From contig NZ_JABXYJ010000008.1 in assembly GCF_013377855.1 (NCBI RefSeq), forward strand, positions 1-64,000: a stretch of 64,000 nucleotides of DNA, in the 5' to 3' direction. Below, piece after piece: positions 57,978 to 64,000 of this stretch. A program made the position numbers and the translations under genes. This DNA comes from Cognatundibacterium oligocarboniphilum (lineage in GTDB: Bacteria; Pseudomonadota; Gammaproteobacteria; Burkholderiales; Burkholderiaceae_D). How positions within the stretch are numbered: position 1 is the stretch's first letter; every line of letters starts with the position of its first letter. Under the pieces are notes generated by a model. That model made no database searches. It was not told the origin of the DNA and saw nothing but the letters and a program-made list of their open reading frames with translations.

Positions 57978-57981
57978 GCCA

Positions 57982-58527
57982 TTACTGCACTAACATCGTG
58001 ATCGAGTTGTTGTCTCCAGAGCATTTGATTTGTGACGGATCGGGATTGGTACCCGGCGCTTTCACCACATTGGTGCCGACTGACAGTTTCGTGACAGTTT
58101 TGGACATCGCCGTCACGAATGGCACGCAGGAAGAATCCGGCAACTGTGTAACAACATAAGAGACTGAATCACCAGCAGTGTTGACGGTGCCGGAAGAGAC
58201 CGTCAACGAACCGCCGCCCAGATTGGTAGTGACGGAGCCGGCATTGTCGTTCAGCGAATTCAGGTTCTTGAAAAAGCTGCCAGAATCCAGTTTGGCATTG
58301 GTCACTGCGGAATAGTTATTCGCATAGGAAGACTTCACCTGACCCATGAGCGTTGTCAGATCGCCTGTCAACTGATTGGTTTGCGTGGCTGATGTATTGG
58401 CTGAAAATTTGGAAAAGATCCCTACAATCAGAATTGCACCGATCACCAAAACCAATCCAAATTCAACCATTGTAAAACCTGCCTGCTTCATTTTCTTACC
58501 TGCTGCCATCATGTATTGCTGTTTCAT
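57982..58527 (-). CDS. pilS: Type IVb major prepilin PilS
   Basis: 181 aa. Short leader with cleavage at Gly17-Phe18 (KQAGFTMVEFGLVLVIGAIL), Glu at +5 of the mature pilin, and a globular part with two Cys (DSSCVPF ... QIKCSGD) forming the C-terminal disulfide loop. Strong AGGGGAA ribosome binding site, fitting high expression. Processing needs a prepilin peptidase not found in the window. Confidence 0.93.
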   Translation of the reverse strand: MKQQYMMAAGKKMKQAGFTMVEFGLVLVIGAILIVGIFSKFSANTSATQTNQLTGDLTTLMGQVKSSYANNYSAVTNAKLDSGSFFKNLNSLNDNAGSVTTNLGGGSLTVSSGTVNTAGDSVSYVVTQLPDSSCVPFVTAMSKTVTKLSVGTNVVKAPGTNPDPSQIKCSGDNNSITMLVQ

Positions 58528-58591
58528 ACGTTCCCCTTTTCACTTAAGTTTAAAAAAATTACTACCTATTGCCCTGCTACTACCCAAACAC

Positions 58592-59680
58592 TTACATGTT
58601 CTTCAGTTCGACTAATGTCTTGAACTGATCGATCAAATCCCCTGTCCCACCGTAAATAAACAACATCAAGGCAATGCAGAGAATCAGCATTGAGAACCGG
58701 AGCGTCATCGCTCTTTTATTTGCTTCTACCGGTGCCCATTCCATAATTAACTGCGCCACATCAGGCAGCATTTCATCCATTTCCTTGTAGTCGGAGATGT
58801 CCAGCATCCGGAAGTACATTTTCTTGGCCACGATACCGGTATTGAAAATTTCCGCCTTCGAGTTGGGTCTGATCAGCAAATTATTTTGGATTTCATCGAT
58901 TTGCCAGTTCAGCCATCTCAACTTGCTCTTGAAGCGGATAGCGCTAATGGAGTCATTCAAAGACATAATCTGGCTGCCTCCGATCGAGGTCAACGCACCG
59001 ACATTCACGACAAAACCGGCACCGACAAAATCCCGGTACAACTGGTAAGGCAGGACGTGATCATCCAGCCACTTGCGGAATTTTCCGGTGTAGTTATCCA
59101 TAGACCAATAAACGAGAACAACTGTGGAAATCTCAACAGACACCACCAGCCACCACCAGGCTTTGACGACATGAGAGATACCAAACAGCGTAGCGCCTAG
59201 CGTTCCAAGCTGGTTGATATCGATATTCGTTTTCATGACCTCTTCTAACTTGGGTAAGACCATGAATGCCTCAATTCCGAGAAAGACATGGAAAATCAAG
59301 AACATGAAGAACGAGGCGACCAGCGTCGAGATGACACCCTTCTTGGCCTTATCCATCGCGATAATGTTCCGTCCCAGATAGCCGAGCGCATTAGTGAGAT
59401 CACCAGACTTTTCTGCTGCCGCCAAAAATGCCAGATCCTGTGGCGGAACCGTGCCGGTTATCGCTTCAGAAAACCGCCCAAAATGCACGATCTGTTTCAG
59501 CCAGTGCGCGCACATTTTGCCGATGGTATCTTTCGCATAGCGCTGGGCATAACGTTCAATGACGGTCACAATCGCAACACCCGGCATGGATTTCATCGTT
59601 TGAGACAAATCCTGATAGAACTCACCGCGCAGGGATTTGAATTCCCATACTGTCATTTTGAAATTGATATCGAATGCCAT
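58592..59680 (-). CDS. pilR: Pilus inner-membrane platform protein PilR (GspF/PilC-type)
   Basis: 362 aa. Two GspF-type cytoplasmic helical domains (AAAEKSGDLTNALGYLGRNI near residue 90 and the second near residue 280) and three TM regions (TLVASFFMFLIFHVFLGIEA, AWWWLVVSVEISTVVLVYW, MLILCIALMLFIYGGTG). It forms the membrane platform on which PilQ drives pilin assembly. Starts 2 bp after the pilQ stop. Confidence 0.92.
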   Translation of the reverse strand: MAFDINFKMTVWEFKSLRGEFYQDLSQTMKSMPGVAIVTVIERYAQRYAKDTIGKMCAHWLKQIVHFGRFSEAITGTVPPQDLAFLAAAEKSGDLTNALGYLGRNIIAMDKAKKGVISTLVASFFMFLIFHVFLGIEAFMVLPKLEEVMKTNIDINQLGTLGATLFGISHVVKAWWWLVVSVEISTVVLVYWSMDNYTGKFRKWLDDHVLPYQLYRDFVGAGFVVNVGALTSIGGSQIMSLNDSISAIRFKSKLRWLNWQIDEIQNNLLIRPNSKAEIFNTGIVAKKMYFRMLDISDYKEMDEMLPDVAQLIMEWAPVEANKRAMTLRFSMLILCIALMLFIYGGTGDLIDQFKTLVELKNM

Positions 59681-59682
59681 GA

Positions 59683-61440
59683 TCAGGCTCCGCGTTCACG
59701 CTGATACTGCAAGAAATCGCCAAACTTTTCTTCCACAGACTTAGGGTCGAAAGTCCCTTGAGCAACGTGATACATAGCAACCTCAATCACCGTCTTACCT
59801 GTTGTGTCAGGCTCATCGAAGCGCGCTGTCTGCAACTGCTTTACATAGGTTTTGAGTTCGAGATTTTTTCCTTCGCGGATCATGTGCAGCATGACCGCAT
59901 CCAATTCCACCATTTCGGCCACGACCATCCTGCCCTTGATGCCATTAAGTTCAGGCAGTCCTTCTCGTTTACAGTTATCGCAACCCGCCGCGTTCTTTGC
60001 GTAGATTTTCGAAATATCCAATTGGAACAAGGACTCAATGAGTTGCAGGTATTCCTTTGGGTGGACGTCCGACGCGGGGAGCTTGCAACAAGGACATAAC
60101 TTGGGAACCAGCGCCTGATACATCAACAGGTTCAAGAATCCAGGTGTTGCGATGATGTCACGTGGAATGCCGATTTCATCTGACACTAAGCGCATCGTTA
60201 CCATGTCCAGAGCGGAAGGCGCATGGACTGTAGAGAATGCGCGGTGCCCTGATTCCGCAATGTCCCTAAACAATCCGCCACTTTCCCGATCGCGAATCTC
60301 ACCAATCAACACAGCGTCCGGGTCCATGCGTTTTAATTGCCGCTTGACCGCGATGAAGGGGTCAGAAGTTTGGTCACTCAGATTGCGGGAGACTGAAAAC
60401 TGGTCAACGCCCGGCATCAGGTATTCCACCGGATCTTCTACAGTGTATTTAGAGAATGTTTCAGGCAGCATGCACATGATTGTTTGCATGGTGGTCGATT
60501 TGCCCGAGCCAACCACACCAGCCAACACAACACCGCCACCTAACCTGCGAATGACCCGCGAAATGATGTCGATTTGGCCGGGTAGGTATCCCAATTCTTC
60601 CAGTGATCGAATCGAAGTGGCTTCATCCTGCGCCAACATCCGCAAAACCACCTTGGAACCTTTTGCTGTCTGGTTGCTGGCCCAGCGGAACAGGAATTTC
60701 TTTTTGTCCAATTCAAACGGAATTTGACATTGCTGTGGCTTGTTGGAGTTGTAGGTGTTTTCGCTTGGGGATTTACCTCTGACATTGAAGAGGTAAGCTA
60801 CCGTATCCATGAGATCGGCTGTCGGCAGGTAAAATTTGCGGGGTGACGTCAGCTGGCCTTCGATACGGTAGAGAACACGCGAGTTTGGCTGAAAGTCGTT
60901 CAATTCAAAATGGATATCTGAGGCAGTATTGGCAATAGCAAACGCCGCAATACTCTCGAACATGTGCGACAGCGCCGTTTCCTGATCGCGCGTCATCATG
61001 CCCGATTTCGCTGTCTTCTTTGCTTTTGAGACCTTGTTGACTGCATCCCTGGCCAACTCAGCCATCACGGACTGGTTAGTGGCAATGTATAAGGGATTTG
61101 CGGCAGAAAATCCTTTGAGAACGAGCATTCGTTCTACTTCACGTGCCAAATCAGAATTGGCTTCAGATCGCTGACAAATGATTGAGAACTTTAACCCGGT
61201 TCCATTGACCTTGACCGGGCACAGCTTAAATCTGACCGATGGAGACATATCGATCAGTTCATACAGTTTTTCCTCGAAATCAGGTAATTCGTCGGAATGC
61301 TCATAATCGATCGGTGTGATCGATAGAGAGCTGTTGCGTGCCGGATTGGTCATTGGGGTTCCCGGAGCATTAGGATGCAGGAATACATTGCTGGCTGGTG
61401 CCGGTTTTTTCTCTAGCATTCTTTTGAACTGTGTGAGCAT
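59683..61440 (-). CDS. pilQ: Pilus assembly ATPase PilQ (GspE-type)
   Basis: 585 aa. Walker A GVVGSGKSTTMQT near residue 312, Asp box YTVEDPVEYLM, Walker B VLIGEIRDRESG, His box FSTVHAPSALD, then a tetracysteine zinc site (LCPCC ... CDNC) as in extension-type ATPases. Matches R64 PilQ, the motor for thin-pilus extension. Part of the tightly packed pilO-P-Q-R-S run. Confidence 0.95.
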   Translation of the reverse strand: MLTQFKRMLEKKPAPASNVFLHPNAPGTPMTNPARNSSLSITPIDYEHSDELPDFEEKLYELIDMSPSVRFKLCPVKVNGTGLKFSIICQRSEANSDLAREVERMLVLKGFSAANPLYIATNQSVMAELARDAVNKVSKAKKTAKSGMMTRDQETALSHMFESIAAFAIANTASDIHFELNDFQPNSRVLYRIEGQLTSPRKFYLPTADLMDTVAYLFNVRGKSPSENTYNSNKPQQCQIPFELDKKKFLFRWASNQTAKGSKVVLRMLAQDEATSIRSLEELGYLPGQIDIISRVIRRLGGGVVLAGVVGSGKSTTMQTIMCMLPETFSKYTVEDPVEYLMPGVDQFSVSRNLSDQTSDPFIAVKRQLKRMDPDAVLIGEIRDRESGGLFRDIAESGHRAFSTVHAPSALDMVTMRLVSDEIGIPRDIIATPGFLNLLMYQALVPKLCPCCKLPASDVHPKEYLQLIESLFQLDISKIYAKNAAGCDNCKREGLPELNGIKGRMVVAEMVELDAVMLHMIREGKNLELKTYVKQLQTARFDEPDTTGKTVIEVAMYHVAQGTFDPKSVEEKFGDFLQYQRERGA

Positions 61441-61445
61441 GTCAG

Positions 61446-61940
61446 TTATTGGGTGATGAGCCTTGGATAAAAACGGGATACAGGTTGCTTTGCTTGCGAT
61501 ACCTGACTATCCGTTTTTGAATGCTTCACCGGCTTAGAGTGTTTCGAGGATTTACGCTTGGGTGTGGCGATTTCTGTCAGAGTGATCCCACTGACACTGA
61601 TATCCGTAACCAGTCTTCCATCAATCAGACTGCCCTTTTTAGCGGGAACCATAGAGCCATTGACATCCATAATGCCCTCGTAATCTGGACTGACACCGAA
61701 AATCGCTACGGTGCGCGGCTCGACATGAACGGGTTTTACTGGGGCATCTAACTTTGGCAAAATGGTCGGCTTGACCTCGCCGGATGACTTGGCCAATTCC
61801 TCCTTCATTTTGGAGACAGTAATCTTGGATTCCAGATCAAGCATGTCACCCAAGGTTTGTTGCGCATGCGAAACGGTGGACACCAGCATGAAAGAAGCAA
61901 TGATCATTTTGAAAAATGGCATAACACCCTCGGTATTCAT
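61446..61940 (-). CDS. pilP: Pilus assembly protein PilP
   Basis: 158-164 aa. Signal peptide (MIIASFMLVSTVSHAQQ); then PKLDAPVKPVHVEPRTVAIF and PAKKGSLIDGRLVTDISVSG, the PilP-type small beta domain that couples the inner-membrane and secretin parts. Likely start is the ATG at 61922, which has GAGGG five bases upstream; the ATG at 61940 overlaps the pilO stop. Basic C-terminal tail. Confidence 0.88.
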   Translation of the reverse strand: MNTEGVMPFFKMIIASFMLVSTVSHAQQTLGDMLDLESKITVSKMKEELAKSSGEVKPTILPKLDAPVKPVHVEPRTVAIFGVSPDYEGIMDVNGSMVPAKKGSLIDGRLVTDISVSGITLTEIATPKRKSSKHSKPVKHSKTDSQVSQAKQPVSRFYPRLITQ

Positions 61941-63229
61941 TAATTAGGTTTTGAAAAATTTTGACCTTGCACTTCCACTTTGACCATCGACTGCTTGATG
62001 CCGTATTCCGCATTTTTGTTCACGTTGTAGGCAATCTTTTCGACAATGGCCGTCTTCGGAAACTTCTGAAATATTTCCGTCATCCGCAATGGGCCATTGG
62101 CACTCCATGGCGCAGACTTCAATGGCGGGGCAGTCAGTTGAGACTCATCAAAGGTGGCATTAAGCGCGATGGTCTTGTAGTCACCAATGCCAGGCGCACC
62201 CACGGCGAACACTTTTTGCAGAACGCTCTGAAATGATATATTTGAGGCTGCGATCGGTTCTGCCGCCGCCAGAGAATCACCCATCGGCAGGAATGGCAAA
62301 CTACTGAATTCTTTCAAGGCGCTGATCGTTTGCAGATCATTTTTGAAAATCACGTTTTTGAACTTGAATGGTTCCGCAGCCTCTAAAAAGGATTTGTTAT
62401 TGGCTTCACTGTTGCTACCCTTGCGCAGTGAAATATCGCAGGTCACCAATTTCTGACCTGAAATCCCACACTCAAATTTATTAACATCCCATCCACCAAT
62501 GGACGATGGAATGCTTAAAATCAGGCGATTCAATGCCGGCACATCAGCTGCCAGCAATACAAAATCTTTCTTCTTTTGTGCAAGAGCTTCGTCATAAATC
62601 TGTTGTGCCGATTTTTGCTTCGACGCCATTTCCTCATTGAGTTTTTTCTGACGGTACTTTGCAAATTGTTGATAACCAAAATCACCGGCTAAATACAGGG
62701 CTACTGCTGCCAACACCAAAGTCAACGGATTAACGTAGTTACTGCCAACCTTCTTTAGTTCAGCATATTCCGTGGCAGCCTTAGCCAATTCGTGAATGGT
62801 GTATTCGATGGAATCGATACCAACCACATCGCCATAAATATTGAAGCCGGAATCGCCGCATGAGTGCTGGAATGCTTCGATATGCGCTGCTATGTCTTTG
62901 GGTTCCAGCAGAGAATCAAAACCTTTTACCGGACGACCCTGAAATACACCACAAAGCAAGATAGATTCAGACCCCGGCACAGTCAATACCGCCAGCGCGC
63001 CACCTTCGGGATGCGCTGATGCAAAAGCAATCGCCGCTGAAAATACGGGTTTGTTTTTAGACGTAACCTTGTCTTCGATTGGTAAAATGCCATAGGCAAA
63101 CGAAGCAACGGAGTTCCAATACCACTTCCCCTTTTTAGCGCGGACCTCTTTGGCGATCGATCCGGAACTGATCATGACTGACCAGTCAAGGCCAGTCGCC
63201 AGCGATTTGTCATCAACTGTAAAAATCAT
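61940..63229 (-). CDS. pilO: Type IVb pilus protein PilO
   Basis: 429 aa. Cytoplasmic N-terminal half (WYWNSVASFAYGILPIEDKV), a single TM helix near residue 175 (LTLVLAAVALYLAGDFGYQQ), a coiled coil (EEMASKQKSAQQIYDEALAQ), and a periplasmic domain. Same layout as R64 PilO, the bitopic protein of the pilus inner-membrane complex. ATG overlaps the pilN stop (ATGA). Confidence 0.9.
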   Translation of the reverse strand: MIFTVDDKSLATGLDWSVMISSGSIAKEVRAKKGKWYWNSVASFAYGILPIEDKVTSKNKPVFSAAIAFASAHPEGGALAVLTVPGSESILLCGVFQGRPVKGFDSLLEPKDIAAHIEAFQHSCGDSGFNIYGDVVGIDSIEYTIHELAKAATEYAELKKVGSNYVNPLTLVLAAVALYLAGDFGYQQFAKYRQKKLNEEMASKQKSAQQIYDEALAQKKKDFVLLAADVPALNRLILSIPSSIGGWDVNKFECGISGQKLVTCDISLRKGSNSEANNKSFLEAAEPFKFKNVIFKNDLQTISALKEFSSLPFLPMGDSLAAAEPIAASNISFQSVLQKVFAVGAPGIGDYKTIALNATFDESQLTAPPLKSAPWSANGPLRMTEIFQKFPKTAIVEKIAYNVNKNAEYGIKQSMVKVEVQGQNFSKPN

Positions 63230-64000
63230 TTGACCCTACCATTGTCGGAAATGGCGGCTGATACGAGTACCAGCGTGATGACATTTTCTTCTGAGGCAAT
63301 GGACGAACCACCCAAGATGCCCGGAACGCCGTCGCCCAGGGTGCGCTGGTCATACTGGTGCGTTTTCTTTTCGAAACCAGCCAGAATCAGGGTAGAACCA
63401 TTTCTGATAGAAACTTCCTGCAGGGTGAGGCCATTTGCCGATTTATTCGGGAGCTGCACCGACTGCATCGTGCTGCCGGAACCAGAGGTGAAGACGACCA
63501 GATTTTGCAAAGCACTCTGATCGATAGCGAATGTCAGATCAACGTTATCCGAAGTAGAAATCTTCGGATACAACATCATTTTCAGACCGACCTGATCCTG
63601 TGCCGTTGAAATTCCTGGCGTGCCACCGCCGCCTGCGAGTGATGCTGTGCCGGGTGTGGTCGAACTGACGTAGCTGAAAGTGTTGGTAATGTTGTAGTAA
63701 ATTGCTTTGCGGTTTTTAGCGCGCAACGGTACTTCCTGTGAAGTAAAGACTTTTCCGTAGTCTTTCAATGCCTTTACCACCACGGCAGATCCGGTTGCTT
63801 TTCCTGACAATACGTTCACGCCAATACTGGCAGCATTGGTATTGGTCAGGGTTGCCGCGGGACTGGACGTGACATTCAAATTCGGCAGATTCTGCAATGC
63901 TGCGTTTGCGATGGCTGTGATATCGAGACTGTTTTCAACTGAATTATTGGTCGTGACCTGAACAGTCTGGACTTTGAAAGTCACTTCCCTAGAAGCGTTT
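63226..64000 (-). CDS. pilN: Outer-membrane secretin PilN, 3' part
   Basis: The frame is open to the window edge, so the 5' part is missing; 258 residues are visible. The secretin core is recognisable: NLTIA-like strands, AAVVKALKDYGKVFTSQEVP, QDQVGLKMMLYPKISTSDNV, and near the C-terminus GSTLILAGFEKKTHQYDQRT then LGDGVPGILGGSS. PilN is the R64-type lipoprotein secretin through which the thin pilus passes. The apparent GTG start near 63984 is internal sequence, not the true start. Confidence 0.92.
   Translation of the reverse strand, partial: NASREVTFKVQTVQVTTNNSVENSLDITAIANAALQNLPNLNVTSSPAATLTNTNAASIGVNVLSGKATGSAVVVKALKDYGKVFTSQEVPLRAKNRKAIYYNITNTFSYVSSTTPGTASLAGGGGTPGISTAQDQVGLKMMLYPKISTSDNVDLTFAIDQSALQNLVVFTSGSGSTMQSVQLPNKSANGLTLQEVSIRNGSTLILAGFEKKTHQYDQRTLGDGVPGILGGSSIASEENVITLVLVSAAISDNGRVK

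Noticed and set aside
1-64000. tRNA genes, rRNA genes and tRNA-based attachment sites
   Set aside because: No cloverleaf-like or rRNA-like sequence was noticed by reading; a covariance-model scan would be needed to exclude a degenerate tRNA end.

Overview
The window (about 48-50 % GC by eye) looks like part of a large mobile or plasmid-borne accessory region of a proteobacterium, most likely a betaproteobacterium of the Burkholderiales type. The evidence is family content: a DUF3717-like protein, ISL3 and IS605 elements, plasmid-type primase and SSB, a ParM/ParR-like partition pair, and an R64/PAPI-1-like type IVb (thin) pilus operon. No rRNA, tRNA, ribosomal or other core housekeeping gene was seen. 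Taxonomy is inference only.

Layout. (1) 1-8.6 kb: an ISL3-family transposase with only one recognisable end abuts a four-gene type I restriction-modification operon (hsdM, a 96-aa unknown, hsdS, hsdR) read leftward, with triplicated operator-like repeats upstream and an IS200 tnpA relic. (2) 8.6-24.4 kb: about 35 small leftward genes, mostly unknown (membrane proteins, a DNA methyltransferase-like protein, ribbon-helix-helix proteins, a HigBA toxin-antitoxin pair, lipoproteins); many have strong AAGGA-type ribosome binding sites. The last four form a separately promoted operon with structured intergenic leaders and a terminator. (3) 25.0-34.6 kb: a mixed cargo block with a formyltransferase-fold protein, a GltI-like periplasmic binding protein, a paired small multidrug/DMT-type membrane protein, a complete IS605 element (tnpA/tnpB) that splits a small gene, and a DUF882-DsbC-TM operon. 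(4) 34.8-42.1 kb: plasmid-maintenance block with a tyrosine recombinase carrying a Fis-like tail, a DnaA-box inverted repeat, a 1.2-kb non-coding region ending in a centromere-like iteron array, parM/parR, and a leftward ssb-primase operon. (5) 42.3-48.0 kb: regulators, namely a leftward response regulator / periplasmic binding protein / histidine kinase operon, and a divergent rightward pair of a DUF3102-like coiled-coil protein and a 374-aa protein that reads as FlhD joined to FlhC in one chain. (6) 48.0-50.4 kb: a complete ISL3 element with 8-bp target duplication, sitting in the terminator of the FlhDC-like gene and carrying small passenger ORFs. (7) 50.5-55.4 kb: a CAP-domain lipoprotein, a secreted Cys-rich protein with nearly identical 147-bp tandem repeats, and an Ig-like repeat lipoprotein. 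(8) 55.5-64.0 kb: leftward pil operon pilN(partial)-O-P-Q-R-S-PilT-like ATPase-pilV.

How it fits together (inference): blocks 4-8 look like the backbone of a conjugative plasmid or ICE. There is a replication/partition segment, a two-component system and an FlhDC-type activator that may control transfer (SetCD and AcaCD, FlhDC homologues, do this in SXT and IncC elements), and a type IVb pilus with probable surface proteins. Blocks 1-3 are cargo. The best candidate for something undescribed is the single-chain FlhD-FlhC regulator; the second is the surface-protein locus with the expanding Cys-rich repeats.
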